Assembly (NCBI GenBank): GCA_009928645.1
Contig: SACH01000009.1
Location: forward strand, 1-61,821
DNA from: Gammaproteobacteria bacterium
Lineage (GTDB): Bacteria; Pseudomonadota; Gammaproteobacteria; Chromatiales; Chromatiaceae
Reading direction: 5' to 3'
Length of the DNA: 61,821 bases
The translations under genes were made by a program, and so were the position numbers. Shown here piece by piece: positions 39,554 through 49,317 of the stretch; position 1 is the first letter of the stretch; each line of letters starts with the position of its first letter. The notes under the pieces were generated by a model that saw only the letters and a program-made list of their open reading frames with translations, was not told the origin of the DNA and ran no database searches.

Positions 39554-42500
39554 ATGAAACCAAACCACCCAGACGATCAGCCCGGAACGGGGGAGAACTG
39601 CGCCGCGGACGGCGCGTCCTTTGTCTTTCTGGACCGCCAGGGTAAACGCTGGCCCCGGTTCAAGCGTTACCTCCTGTTGTTGGGTGGGGTGACGACCCTG
39701 GCCCTGGTGCTGTTCATCCAGACCCTGCTGGTGCCCTCCACCCTCAGCTCCCCGCCAGCGGCGGAGGGGATGAAGACCCGGCTGATGGCCTATCCGGCGG
39801 GCGGATCCGGGGCCAAGGCGGCGGTCAAGCCGGTGTGGCTGGATTTCGCCAACAACGGCCAGGGACAGGGACAGGGTGCCATGGCCCCCGCAACCGCTGC
39901 AAAAGGCGCTGCCCTGGGCGGCGGCGTCCCCCCGACCCAACCAGGTCCCACCGCAATGGCTGGGCCCACCAACTCCCCAGGCCTTGTGGGTGCGACTGGG
40001 CTCACCGTCGGGGCTGCCGCAGCCATCGCTACCGCGGTCAGTGCCTCGGTCGACGCAGCCGCACCCGCCTCCAAGGGTGAGGCCCCACCCCCAGCGGCTG
40101 GCGAGATCCGCCTGGGCTTCCATGAAAACTGGGACCCCGCCAGCCTGACCTCCCTCAAGACCCACGCCGGGCACCTGACGCATCTGGCTCCCGACTGGCT
40201 CTATCTGGAGGGGGGAGAGGGGGACCTCCGCGTCACCGCCAGCGAGGAGGTGGTGGATCTGGCGCGAGAGGCGGGTTTGGCCCTGGTCCCCCTGCTGCGC
40301 AACCTGGATGCCAACGACACCTGGCAACCCGAGGCCATCGAGAACCTCCTCGCGGGTCCCCAGGCCCAAACCCGTCAGGAACGGCTGACCACCAACCTGG
40401 TGACGACCCTCAAGAACCTGGACGCCCGGGGCGTCCTCATTGACTGGCAACAGATCGACCCCTTTTTCAAGGACCCCCTGACCGCCTTTCTCGGCCGGCT
40501 GGCCACCCGCCTGCGCCTTGAGGGCCTGGAGCTGTGGCTCAGCGTCCCGGCGCGCCGCCAGCTCGTCCTGCTGGACCTGGCGGGCCTGGCCCCGAGCGTG
40601 GACCGCTTCGTTGCCAATCTCTACGACGAGAACGCCGAGCTAGACCCGCCGGGACCGGTGGCCTCCCAGGCCTTTGTCGACGGCTGGCTCGACACCCTGG
40701 TCAGGGGTTATGGCCGCCCCGAACAGTGGATCGTCGGCCTCGGCACCTATGGCTATGACTGGCGGGCGGGGGACCCCGAGGCCAGCCTGATCAGTTTCGA
40801 GGACGCCATGGCCCGGGCGGGGCGCTCCGGGCAGCAGGGCCTGGCCTTCGACCCCCAGGCCCTCAATCCCGGTTTCAGCTACCAGGATCAGGCCGCGGTC
40901 CACCAGGTCTGGTTCCTGGACGCCATCACCTTCCTCAATCAACTGACCGCGACCCGGACCCACCAGGCGGGCGGGGTCGCCATCTTCCGCTTGGGGACGG
41001 AGGACCCGGACATCTGGCCCCTGCTGAGCCGTGATCCCGACCGGCCCCTGGGGCGGGAGGAACTGGCCCAGCTCGAGACCCTTAGCCCCGGCGAGGCCAT
41101 GGCCCATGTCGGCCGGGGCAGCCTGCTGACCGTGGACGATCAGCGCGCAGAGGGGCGGCGGCGCGTCACCCTGGGTCAAGGCCCCGCGGGCCAGCCTCAG
41201 GCGAGTGCCCGCTACGAGCGCTTCCCCGGTTATCTCACCCTGGTCCACGAGGGGGCCGGTCCCCCGGATGCCGTCGCCATCACCTTCGACGATGGCCCGG
41301 ACCCGGACTGGACCCCGGCCTTGCTCGACGTCCTCAAGGCCGAGGGGGTACGGGCCACCTTCTTCCTTATCGGCGCCAACATGGAGCAGCACCCGGACCT
41401 GGTGCGCCGCATCGTCCGCGAAGGGCACATGATCGGCGTCCATACCTATACCCATCCCAACATCGCCGAGGTGTCGGAGGAGCGGGCGCGCCTGGAGCTC
41501 AACGCCACCCAGCGGCTGATCGAGTCCCTGACCGGCCAGTCCACCATCCTGTTCCGCCCGCCCTACAACGCTGATTACAACCCTTACACCCCCGAGGAAC
41601 TGGTCCCCATCCGCATCGCCCAGCAACTGGGCTATCTGACGGTGACCATGGACATCGACCTCCAGGACTGGGAGCAGCCCGGGGTGGAGACCATGCTGGA
41701 GCGGGTGCGCATTGGGCGCCATCACGGCGGCAGCGTGATCCTGCTCCACGACGCCGGCGGCGATCGTTCCCAGACCGTCGCGGTGCTGCCGGAGGTCATC
41801 CGTTACCTGCGCGCCCGGGGGGATGGCATCCTGCCCCTGCCGGAGTTGCTGGGGATCCCCGCCGCCCAGCTCATGCCCGCGCTGCCCCCCCAGCAACAGC
41901 CCCTGCTGCGCCTGATTAGCGACACCGGCTTCGACGCCATCCACGCCATCGGTAATTTTCTCTGGGCCCTGCTGATCCTGGCCACCGTCCTGACCCTGGC
42001 CAAGACCCTGATCGTGATCACCCTGGCCCTGCGTAGCCGGCGCGCCCAGCGTCAGGCCCTGGCGGCCAGCGCCTGGCCCCCCGATCGGGAGCCGGACGGC
42101 GACTGTCCGCCGGACCTGTGCCCGCCGGTGTCGGTGCTGATCGCGGCCTACAACGAGGCCAAGGTCATCCGCCTGACCCTGAGGTCCGTCCTCGACACCC
42201 GCTACCCCGGCCCCCTGGAGGTGATCCTGGTCGACGACGGCTCCGAGGATGGCACCGGCGACATCGTCGCCGCCCTGGCCCGGAAGGATGGCCGCATCCG
42301 CCTGCTGCGGCAGCCCAACCGCGGCAAGGCGCGGGCCTTGAGCCGTGGCCTGGAGGAGGTCCGCCACGGCATCGTCGTCAGCCTGGATGCCGACACCCAG
42401 TTCCAGCCCGACACCATCACCGAGTTGGTGCGGCCGTTCACCGATCCCCGGGTGGGGGCCGTCTCCGGGCGGGCGCGGGTGGGTAACCTGGAGAGCCTCT

Positions 42501-43216
42501 TCGGCCGCTTCCAGGCCCTGGAATACTCCTGCGGTTTCAACCTCGACCGCCGGGCCTACGATCAGTGGAACTGCATCACCGTGGTCCCCGGGGCGGTGAG
42601 CGCCTTCCGCCGGGAGGCGATCCGCGCTGCCGGTGGCATTAGCACCGACACCCTGGCGGAGGATACGGACCTGACCCTGAGCCTGCATCGCCAGGGCTAC
42701 CGCATCCGTTACGCCCCCCGGGCGGTGGCCTGGACGGAGGCCCCGGAGACGGCAAGGACCTTCGCCCGCCAGCGTTTCCGCTGGGCCTTCGGCACCCTCC
42801 AGTGCCTGTGGAAGCATCGCGATCTGCTCTTCAACCGGCGCCATGGCGCCCTGGGCTGGTTCAGCCTGCCCAACGCCTGGTTCTTCAACTTCGTCCTGGT
42901 GGCCATCGGCCTGCTGGTGGACGTTGTCCTGCTGGCGGCCCTGATCCTCAATCCCACCAACGGCCTGCTCTATGCCTACTTTTTCACCTTCATCGCCGCC
43001 GACATGCTGCTGGCGGCGGTGGCCTACGGCATCGAGCGCGAGCCCCTGCGCCAGGTGTGGCTGATTCTGCCGATGCGCTTCATCTACCGCCCGGTATTCA
43101 ATTACGCCGTCGCCAAGGCCATCCTCAAGGCCCTCAAGGGCGTCTGGGTGGGCTGGGGCAAGTTGGACCGTACCGCCTCCGTCGCCCCCGGCCTGCCGGC
43201 GGGAGAGAGAGGATGA
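39554..43216 (+). CDS. Tri-modular GH18-like / CE4 deacetylase / GT2 polysaccharide synthase
   Basis: 1220 residues. TM1 about 38-58 (YLLLLGGVTTLALVLFIQTLL); a low-complexity Ala/Gly/Pro linker (about 100-180); GH18-type barrel (about 182-500); NodB/CE4 deacetylase (about 570-770) with Asp579-Asp580 (TFDDGPD), His630 and His634 (HTYTH); TMs about 795-822; GT2 domain (about 855-1110) with Asp894 (VDDGS), DAD, Asp1039 (EDTD) and QRFRW at 1073-1077; C-terminal helices. Such fusions are predicted to polymerise and export a beta-linked hexosamine or glucan while trimming or deacetylating it outside. The GH18 catalytic motif reads LIDWQ, with Gln299 where the acid Glu is expected, so that module may only bind glycan. 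Heads an operon with GH26. Confidence 0.88.
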   Translation: MKPNHPDDQPGTGENCAADGASFVFLDRQGKRWPRFKRYLLLLGGVTTLALVLFIQTLLVPSTLSSPPAAEGMKTRLMAYPAGGSGAKAAVKPVWLDFANNGQGQGQGAMAPATAAKGAALGGGVPPTQPGPTAMAGPTNSPGLVGATGLTVGAAAAIATAVSASVDAAAPASKGEAPPPAAGEIRLGFHENWDPASLTSLKTHAGHLTHLAPDWLYLEGGEGDLRVTASEEVVDLAREAGLALVPLLRNLDANDTWQPEAIENLLAGPQAQTRQERLTTNLVTTLKNLDARGVLIDWQQIDPFFKDPLTAFLGRLATRLRLEGLELWLSVPARRQLVLLDLAGLAPSVDRFVANLYDENAELDPPGPVASQAFVDGWLDTLVRGYGRPEQWIVGLGTYGYDWRAGDPEASLISFEDAMARAGRSGQQGLAFDPQALNPGFSYQDQAAVHQVWFLDAITFLNQLTATRTHQAGGVAIFRLGTEDPDIWPLLSRDPDRPLGREELAQLETLSPGEAMAHVGRGSLLTVDDQRAEGRRRVTLGQGPAGQPQASARYERFPGYLTLVHEGAGPPDAVAITFDDGPDPDWTPALLDVLKAEGVRATFFLIGANMEQHPDLVRRIVREGHMIGVHTYTHPNIAEVSEERARLELNATQRLIESLTGQSTILFRPPYNADYNPYTPEELVPIRIAQQLGYLTVTMDIDLQDWEQPGVETMLERVRIGRHHGGSVILLHDAGGDRSQTVAVLPEVIRYLRARGDGILPLPELLGIPAAQLMPALPPQQQPLLRLISDTGFDAIHAIGNFLWALLILATVLTLAKTLIVITLALRSRRAQRQALAASAWPPDREPDGDCPPDLCPPVSVLIAAYNEAKVIRLTLRSVLDTRYPGPLEVILVDDGSEDGTGDIVAALARKDGRIRLLRQPNRGKARALSRGLEEVRHGIVVSLDADTQFQPDTITELVRPFTDPRVGAVSGRARVGNLESLFGRFQALEYSCGFNLDRRAYDQWNCITVVPGAVSAFRREAIRAAGGISTDTLAEDTDLTLSLHRQGYRIRYAPRAVAWTEAPETARTFARQRFRWAFGTLQCLWKHRDLLFNRRHGALGWFSLPNAWFFNFVLVAIGLLVDVVLLAALILNPTNGLLYAYFFTFIAADMLLAAVAYGIEREPLRQVWLILPMRFIYRPVFNYAVAKAILKALKGVWVGWGKLDRTASVAPGLPAGERG

Positions 43217-44457
43217 AGCTGTCGCCGTCACGCTGCCGGTGGGCGAGCATGACACGGGTGCCGTCATTACCGCGCGGAAGGAGGATGAGGCCGGTGACCT
43301 TATTACCGCCTTGGGCATGGGCCCTGGTCCTGTGCCTGTCGCTTGCCACGGCCTGCGGGCGGGTGGAGGAGGAGACGGGGACCCGGCGGGTGGCGGCCGA
43401 GCCCATTCCCACCGGCCCCCTGGAGCTGCTCTTCCCCGAAGGAGGTGCCTACACCGGCGCCTATGTCGATTTCGGCGAGGGCGAGGACGATGTCACTTAT
43501 GACGCCATCGCGGACTTCGAGCAGATGACCGGCAAGCACCTCGCCCTGGTCGCCTTCGGCAGCTTCTGGGGGGAGCAGGCCTTTCCCGACAAACAGGCGC
43601 GCATCATCGCCGCCTATGGGGCGGTGCCACTGATCTTCTGGTCGCCCTGGGACCAACCCTACATGGAAAATCGGGGGCCGGATCGCTTCAACGTCCCCGC
43701 CATCCTCGCCGGGACCTGGGATGACTATATCGACCGCTGGGCGGATGGCGCCAAGGCCTACGGCAAGCCGCTGCTCGTCACCTGGGGCCTGGAGGCTAAC
43801 GGGAGCTGGTTTCCCTGGTCCGGCGTCTTCTACGGCGGGGGCGAGATCATTGGCGAGGAGAACGGCCGTCCTCTTTACGCCGGCCCCGAACGGGTGAAGC
43901 AGGCCAACCGCTACGTCATCGACCGGGTCCGCGCCCGGGGGGGCCACAACATCCTCTGGGGTTATCACGCCAACAACGCCTCCCTGCCCAAGGGCACCGA
44001 CTGGAATACCATCGCCGCCTACTACCCGGGGGATGCCTACGCCGATTGGCTGGGCCTGAGCGTCTACGGTAAGATCCAGCGCTTCGACGGCTGGCCCTCC
44101 TTCCACGACGTCATGGAGGACGCCTACCCTCAACTGCACCGCATCAATCCCGCCAAGCCCATGATCCTGGCGGAATGGGGCGTGGGGGAGTTCCCGCCCG
44201 ACGACAAGGCGGACTTCATCCGCACCGCCTTTGCCGCCCTCAAGGATCAGTACCGGCTCTTCCGCGCCGCTGTCTTCTGGCACGAACGCTGGGAGACCGA
44301 GGCGGGCACCTTCTCCAATCTGCGCGTCAACTCCTCTCCCGAGTCCCTGGCCGCTTATCGCGAAGGGGTGGCCGATCCCTGGTGGCTGGACAAGCCGCAG
44401 TTCAAGCCCAAGGGGACCGCCGTTTCAGCCCCCAAGGCATCTCCTGCGCTGCCATAG
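43213..44457 (+). CDS. GH26-like glycoside hydrolase, exported
   Basis: 414 residues from ATG 43213, which overlaps the synthase stop (ATGA). The signal region ends LCLSLATACG, a lipobox-like site (Cys about 48), so it is probably a lipoprotein. The barrel has WGLEANGSWFPWSG with Glu194 (acid/base position) and ILAEWG with Glu321 (nucleophile position), as in GH26 mannanase/glucanase relatives, plus WGYHANNAS and FFWHERW-like text. It likely cuts or edits the polymer made by the synthase. ATG 43285 with AAGGAGG immediately before it would put the signal at the N-terminus, but the spacing is too tight; both starts are possible. Confidence 0.78.
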   Translation: MKLSPSRCRWASMTRVPSLPRGRRMRPVTLLPPWAWALVLCLSLATACGRVEEETGTRRVAAEPIPTGPLELLFPEGGAYTGAYVDFGEGEDDVTYDAIADFEQMTGKHLALVAFGSFWGEQAFPDKQARIIAAYGAVPLIFWSPWDQPYMENRGPDRFNVPAILAGTWDDYIDRWADGAKAYGKPLLVTWGLEANGSWFPWSGVFYGGGEIIGEENGRPLYAGPERVKQANRYVIDRVRARGGHNILWGYHANNASLPKGTDWNTIAAYYPGDAYADWLGLSVYGKIQRFDGWPSFHDVMEDAYPQLHRINPAKPMILAEWGVGEFPPDDKADFIRTAFAALKDQYRLFRAAVFWHERWETEAGTFSNLRVNSSPESLAAYREGVADPWWLDKPQFKPKGTAVSAPKASPALP

Positions 44458-44584
44458 CGTCACGGACGTCAACGTCGTTGATCATCCGGGCGCGGCTCGC
44501 CCCCGGTGAAGGTTGGTTTGCAGGACAATAACGTCCTTCATCCGGGTTTGGCGATCCCACCCCATCACGGTTAGCAGGTTTTCA

Positions 44585-46333
44585 ATGAAGTTCCTGAAGC
44601 TCCACCTGGGTCTCTATGTCTTGTCCGCGCTCCTGATCACCCTGGTCTGGTGGACCCTGGGGCGCCCGGTATCCATGCCGGCCCTGTCCGGCGAGAAGGT
44701 GGCGCTGCCCTGTTTGTCCTACGCCCCCTTCCGCGGCGATCAGAGTCCCCTGGTGGGCAACGTCCAGATCGAGCTGGCACAGATCGCCGAGGACCTGGAA
44801 CATCTGGCGACCCGGACCGCCTGCATCCGCACCTATGGCGTGAATCATGGCACCCATGTCGTCCCCGAGCTGGCCAAGGAGGCGGGGCTGAAGGTGATGC
44901 TGGGGATCTGGCTGGGGGCAGACCCCGCCAGCAATCGTGAGCAGATCGCGACAGCCATCGACCTGGCGCGGCGTTATCCCGAGGTCCTGTCCGCGGTGGT
45001 GGTCGGCAACGAGGTCCTGCTGCGGGGGGAGATGACCCCGCCGGCCCTGGGGGCCACCCTCCGCGAGGTCAGGGCGGCGGTGCCAGCGGCGGTGCCGGTG
45101 ACCTATGCCGATGTCCCGGAGTTCTGGCTGCGCCATCCGGAACTGGCGGAGGCCGTCGATTTCATCACCATCCATCTGCTGCCCTACTGGGAGGACTTCC
45201 CGACGCCAGTGGCGGCGGCGGTCGCCCATGCCGAGGCGAGCCGCCAGAAGATCCTCGCCGCCTTCCCCGGCAAGCGGGTCTTCGTCGGCGAGATCGGCTG
45301 GCCCAGCGCGGGGCGGATGCGTGAAGGCGCCCTGCCGTCGCGGGTCAACCAGGCGCGCTTCTTTCACGAGGTCATGGCCCTGGCGGAGCGGGAAGGGTTC
45401 GGCGTCAACCTGATCGAGGCCTTCGACCAGCCCTGGAAGCGCCAGCGGGAGGGCACCGTCGGCGGTTATTGGGGGCTCTTCGACGCCGCGGCGCGGGAGG
45501 CGAAATTCGCCTGGGGCCAGCCGGTCTCCAACCACCCCTTCTGGGCCTGGCAGGCGGGGCTCGGGGTTTTGCTGGCGAGCCTGACCTTCCTGGCGGCGGC
45601 CTGGTCCGCCCGGGGCTCAAGCGGAGCCAAGGGGTGGGCCTGGCTGGGAGTCGGGATCATCGCCCTCGTCTCGGGCAGCGCCATTGGCTGGGCGGTGGAG
45701 GCCATGTGGGTGGAGAGCCTGGGCCTGGTGGGCTGGCTGCGTTCGGCGGGCTGGGTGGCGGTGGCGGCCCTGGCGCCGGTCGCGGGGGCGGCCTTGCTCC
45801 TGGCCGGCCAGGGGGTGCCGCCCCTCTACCGGGTGCTGGGCCCCTCGACCGCCTGGCCCCAGGACCGGCGCGCCCTGGCGATGGGCCTGATCCTGGCTGG
45901 CCTGCTGGTGCTGGCGATCCAGACCGCGCTCATGCTGGTCTTCGACCCGCGCTACGTCGATTTCCCCTTCGCCGGGCTGATCGGGGCGCTGATGCCCTTC
46001 GTGATACTGGCGCTCATGCCCAACCAGCGGATCGTTGCCGGCGGCCAGAGCCCTCGACCTGGGTCATCAGCCGGCGAAAAGCTGGCGTCAAGTGGCTGGA
46101 CGGCGGGGGGCGGTGGATTGGGTTCGATCAGTACCCCGGCCGAGACTGTAAAGTCAGGAGAATCTTCATCCATCAGGCCCCCGGCGGAGAAGACCGCCGC
46201 CGTCATCCTCGCCCTGGCGGCGGTCTATATCTTCCTCGCCGAGGGGATGGCCAACTGGCAGGCCCTGAGCTTTAGCATGGCCCTGGGCGTACTTTCCCTC
46301 ACCTTGATCCGCGGGCGGGCCGAGCCAGACTGA
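44585..46333 (+). CDS. Membrane-anchored GH17 beta-glucan hydrolase/transglycosylase
   Basis: 582 residues. A first helix (LGLYVLSALLITLVWWTLG) is followed by a GH17 barrel: SYAPFRG, TRTACIRTYGV, VVVGNEVLLRG with Glu143 and FVGEIGWPSAG with Glu236, the two catalytic positions. After about residue 325 come six to eight membrane helices. Membrane GH17 proteins of proteobacteria (Bradyrhizobium NdvC type) remodel beta-1,3-glucans. A Gly/Ser/Pro insert (about 485-525) before the last two helices is repeat-derived. ATG 44585 is chosen over 44513 because the signal/anchor helix follows. It lies 127 bases after GH26, same strand, and overlaps the convergent small gene by 35 bases. Confidence 0.82.
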   Translation: MKFLKLHLGLYVLSALLITLVWWTLGRPVSMPALSGEKVALPCLSYAPFRGDQSPLVGNVQIELAQIAEDLEHLATRTACIRTYGVNHGTHVVPELAKEAGLKVMLGIWLGADPASNREQIATAIDLARRYPEVLSAVVVGNEVLLRGEMTPPALGATLREVRAAVPAAVPVTYADVPEFWLRHPELAEAVDFITIHLLPYWEDFPTPVAAAVAHAEASRQKILAAFPGKRVFVGEIGWPSAGRMREGALPSRVNQARFFHEVMALAEREGFGVNLIEAFDQPWKRQREGTVGGYWGLFDAAAREAKFAWGQPVSNHPFWAWQAGLGVLLASLTFLAAAWSARGSSGAKGWAWLGVGIIALVSGSAIGWAVEAMWVESLGLVGWLRSAGWVAVAALAPVAGAALLLAGQGVPPLYRVLGPSTAWPQDRRALAMGLILAGLLVLAIQTALMLVFDPRYVDFPFAGLIGALMPFVILALMPNQRIVAGGQSPRPGSSAGEKLASSGWTAGGGGLGSISTPAETVKSGESSSIRPPAEKTAAVILALAAVYIFLAEGMANWQALSFSMALGVLSLTLIRGRAEPD

Positions 46334-46676
46334 GGACCAGCAGGCCAGCCGCCAGGCCGGCCAGGGCGCCGTTCTGCATCACCAGGCCAAAGCCAGCGGC
46401 GGCCAGGGCGATGGCAAAGAGCAATAGCGAGGGCCAGAGCAGGTGCAGTAGGGCCGCACCCAGGGCCACGGCGCCAAAGACGCCCTCGTTGAACAGCCGC
46501 ATGCCCAGACGCAGGCTGGCACACAGCCAGGTATCCAGCCCCGCCTGACAGGCGAGAAAGACCGGGGTGTTCTCGATGACCCGGAAACGCAGGAAGCAGG
46601 CATAGAAAACCGAGCCCATGCCGATGGCGATCAGCCAGTTCATCTGCCGGGCCGTGGGCAGAAAACAGGGTTTCAT
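46299..46676 (-). CDS. Small four-helix membrane protein
   Basis: 125 residues with about four hydrophobic segments (MNWLIAIGMGSVFYACFL; GVFGAVALGAALLHLLWPSLLLFAIALAAAGFGLVMQ; ALAGLAAGLLVLSLA). I do not recognise a named family, though ENTPVFLACQAGLDTWLCASLRLGMR has an ordered look and the gene has a purine-rich site before ATG 46676. Its 3-prime end overlaps the GH17 gene antisense (46299-46333). Position suggests a part in polysaccharide export, but that is inference. Confidence 0.6.
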   Translation of the reverse strand: MKPCFLPTARQMNWLIAIGMGSVFYACFLRFRVIENTPVFLACQAGLDTWLCASLRLGMRLFNEGVFGAVALGAALLHLLWPSLLLFAIALAAAGFGLVMQNGALAGLAAGLLVLSLARPARGSR

Positions 46677-46833
46677 GACAGTACCTCCATCAAGCTGAAA
46701 GGCCGATCCAAAAACCCCGGCCGCATGTTCGCCGCGAATGGATCGTTACACCTCAATTAGTTCAGTTTTCGGTTCGGCGCGCTCGTTGATGTCAGGGATA
46801 CGGGGCAGCCGCTATTCGCTCAGGCTCAGGCGG

Positions 46834-47595
46834 TCAGGCCGCATCCTCCTCCACCCACTTGCGCAGTTCCACCGGCTTCTTGGCCTTGGCGCGCAGGCGC
46901 ATGTTGATCATCTCCACGCCCAGGGAGAAGGCCATGGCGAAGTAGATATAGCCCTTGGGGATGTGCAGGTCGAGGCCCTCGCCCACCAGGGCGAAGCCGA
47001 TGAGGACCAGGAAACTCAGGGCCAGCATCTTGATGGTGGGGTGAAGGTCGACGAAGTCACCGATAGGCTTGGCAGCGAACATCATCACCCCCACGGCGAT
47101 GACGATGGCCAGCACCATGACCGGGATCTGGTTGGCCATGCCCACGGCGGTGATGACCGAATCCAGGGAAAAGACGATGTCAATGAGGGCAATCTGCACC
47201 ACGATGGACAGGAAACTGGCCCGGGCCTTGGCCACGCCGCCCGGTTCCACTTCCTCCGGTCCCTCCAGGGCCTCGTGAATCTCCATGGTGCTCTTGAAGA
47301 GCAGGAAGAGGCCGCCGAGGATCAAGATGAGGTCGCGTCCCGAGATCTCTTCGCCGAGGACCGTGAACCAGGGCTCGACCAGCTTCATCATCCAGGCCAG
47401 GGACAGGAGCAGGAGGATACGGGTGCCCATGGCCAGGCCCAGGCCGATGATCCGCCCCTGCTGGCGCTGGTGTTCCGGGAGACGGCCGACCAGGATGGTG
47501 AGGAAGATGATGTTATCGATGCCCAGGACGATCTCCAGGGCGGTGAGGGTCACCAGGGCCAGCCAGGCCTCGGGCAGGAAGATCCAGTCAAACAT
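46834..47595 (-). CDS. TerC-family membrane protein
   Basis: 253 residues with seven membrane helices. ALEIVLGIDNIIFLTILVGRLP and ALIDIVFSLDSVITAVGM carry the paired acidic motifs (E-x-x-L-x-x-D-N and D-x-x-F-S-x-D-S) that define TerC/YgdQ proteins. Relatives take part in tellurite resistance, manganese export or loading of metalloproteins. DLHIPKGYIYFAMAFSLGVEMIN is the usual C-terminal block. Nothing unusual in length. It is divergent from the dehydrogenase-like gene. Confidence 0.92.
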   Translation of the reverse strand: MFDWIFLPEAWLALVTLTALEIVLGIDNIIFLTILVGRLPEHQRQQGRIIGLGLAMGTRILLLLSLAWMMKLVEPWFTVLGEEISGRDLILILGGLFLLFKSTMEIHEALEGPEEVEPGGVAKARASFLSIVVQIALIDIVFSLDSVITAVGMANQIPVMVLAIVIAVGVMMFAAKPIGDFVDLHPTIKMLALSFLVLIGFALVGEGLDLHIPKGYIYFAMAFSLGVEMINMRLRAKAKKPVELRKWVEEDAA

Positions 47596-47937
47596 CCTGA
47601 TCTCTCATTCGTTGCGAAGAGGAGTGGGTTCGCGCCTGGCCACCAGAGCCAGACTCAACCAAGGCTACCAAGGGCCTAAGGCGTCGCATTATGCATCAAG
47701 GGTGCCTCGCGGGGTGGTTGATTGGGGGCTCATGAGGGCACACTGAGGTCGCGGAGCAATGGCGCTGATGGTCGAGGGGATGAGGCTGCACCTGGAGTAG
47801 TACGCCTGGGGGGAGTATAGCTGGGGGGTTGCACGCCCGGAGTGGCGCCCTGGTGGGTGCAGGCCACCTTGTCCGCTCCCGCAGCGCGGACCTAGAATCA
47901 TCGACCCTCACCGTTCCTGGCCCAGCCGCCCTAACCC
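47596..47937. other. Divergent intergenic region, terC and 47938
   Basis: 342 bases that should hold both promoters. Around 47785-47830 a GCCTGGGGGGAGTA / AGCTGGGGGGTTG repeat is present. No protein-like ORF or recognisable yybP-ykoY riboswitch was found upstream of terC. Confidence 0.4.
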
Positions 47938-49317
47938 ATGAGTCCCGCCCCTACCCTGATGCAGCATCACCTGCCACCGTTGCGGATCGTTTTTTTCGGC
48001 CTCGGCGCCGTTGGTTCCAATCTGCTGATTGCCTTGGCCGAGTTGGCGGAACGGGATGGGGTGGCGGTGGACTTCGTCGTCTTCACCATCGATCCGGCGG
48101 GGGCCCGCGAGGCGCTCTATCACGCCGAGCGTTTCTTCGACCGGATCGAGTTCGTTGGCCAGGCCGATTTCGCGCCCCTCTTCGCCGCCGCGGACCCGAT
48201 CCAGGAGGCGCGCCTGGCCGACGCCACCCTCCTGGTCAATGCCGCCCTGCCGGCCTTCAACGGTCCCATCATCGAAACCGGGCTCCGGGTGGGCGCCCAT
48301 ACCCTGGATCTAGCCTCGGATATGTACAACGCCGAGACGGAACGCACCCTGGTTTTTCCCCAGTACCGATACGATCAGGCCCTGCGCGACCAGGGCTTGG
48401 CGGCCTTGATCAATCAGGGTATCTCCCCGGGGGTGACGGACTTTCTCATTGGCCGCTCCCTCTATGACTTGCTGGCGAGCGACCGGCACGAACTCGAAAT
48501 CGAGAGCGTGGACCTCTACCTGCTGGAGGATATCGAGGCCGACGCGGTGGTCTTCTCCTGGTCACCCGTGGTGGCCCTGGAGGAGCTGGCGCAGCGCCCG
48601 CGCCTGATCACCGATGGCCGGTTGCGCGTCCTGGAACCCTTCAGCGCCCCCCGTTACCACAGCTTCCCCAATGAACCCCGCCCGACGCGCCAGTACCCCC
48701 TGTATCAGGAGGAGTTACTGTCGCTGCACCGGGCCTTTCCCGACATCCCCGACCTGGCCGTCTATACCGGTGGCGCGGAGGTGGAACTGGTCAAGGCCCT
48801 CTATCAGCTCAACCTCCTCTCTCGCCAGACGCTGCCGGATCGCCCGGACCTGACCGTTGACGCCGTGGTACGGGCCATCCTCCCCGGCATGCAACGCCCG
48901 CGGCGCATCGAGGAGATGCTGCGGTCCGGCGTCATCCGCCGTGCCCACTTCTGCGCCGCCGCCGAGATCCGTTTCGCCGAGACGGTACGCAACGATCGCC
49001 AGACGGTCATCGAGACCCTGGGCCTGAGTTATCTGCGTTATCGCGGCCTGCTCGGCTCGCCCTACGCCGGAGCCACCTATATCGCTTATCCCACTGGCGT
49101 CGGTGCCGCCATCATTGCCTGGCACGCCCTGCAGCAGGTCTTGCAACCATCTGCTTCCGTCCGGGCCGGATCGTCCAGTGGTGAGCTGGCCGGGGTCCTC
49201 ACCAGCGTCGACCTGGCCCGCCTGCTGCCGCAGAGCCGGGCCGATGCCATCAATCGTGACCTGGTGGCCTGGGATATCGACCTCTTCCGCAGCGTGCGGG
49301 ATGCCTCGGAGGCTTGA
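47938..49317 (+). CDS. Saccharopine-dehydrogenase-like NAD(P)-binding protein
   Basis: 459 residues. A Rossmann motif FFGLGAVGSNLLIALAEL near residues 19-36 and LVNAALPAFNGPIIETGLRVGAHTLDLA are typical of the saccharopine dehydrogenase-like superfamily; QGISPGVTDFL and PTGVGAAIIAWHAL in the C-terminal part also fit. Substrate is unknown; related enzymes act on saccharopine or carboxy(nor)spermidine. ATG 47938 or 47959 could start. The last 60 residues (SASVRAGSSSGELAG on) are less typical. The stop overlaps a TTG start of the sensor kinase gene. Confidence 0.75.
   Translation: MSPAPTLMQHHLPPLRIVFFGLGAVGSNLLIALAELAERDGVAVDFVVFTIDPAGAREALYHAERFFDRIEFVGQADFAPLFAAADPIQEARLADATLLVNAALPAFNGPIIETGLRVGAHTLDLASDMYNAETERTLVFPQYRYDQALRDQGLAALINQGISPGVTDFLIGRSLYDLLASDRHELEIESVDLYLLEDIEADAVVFSWSPVVALEELAQRPRLITDGRLRVLEPFSAPRYHSFPNEPRPTRQYPLYQEELLSLHRAFPDIPDLAVYTGGAEVELVKALYQLNLLSRQTLPDRPDLTVDAVVRAILPGMQRPRRIEEMLRSGVIRRAHFCAAAEIRFAETVRNDRQTVIETLGLSYLRYRGLLGSPYAGATYIAYPTGVGAAIIAWHALQQVLQPSASVRAGSSSGELAGVLTSVDLARLLPQSRADAINRDLVAWDIDLFRSVRDASEA

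Noticed and set aside
40640-43318. 892-aa minus-strand ORF
   Set aside because: Antisense to the GH18-CE4-GT2 gene, whose motifs are intact; no protein family features.
47596-47700. Possible yybP-ykoY riboswitch upstream of terC
   Set aside because: The conserved core sequence could not be found on the minus strand; also none before the GDT1-like gene at 26901.
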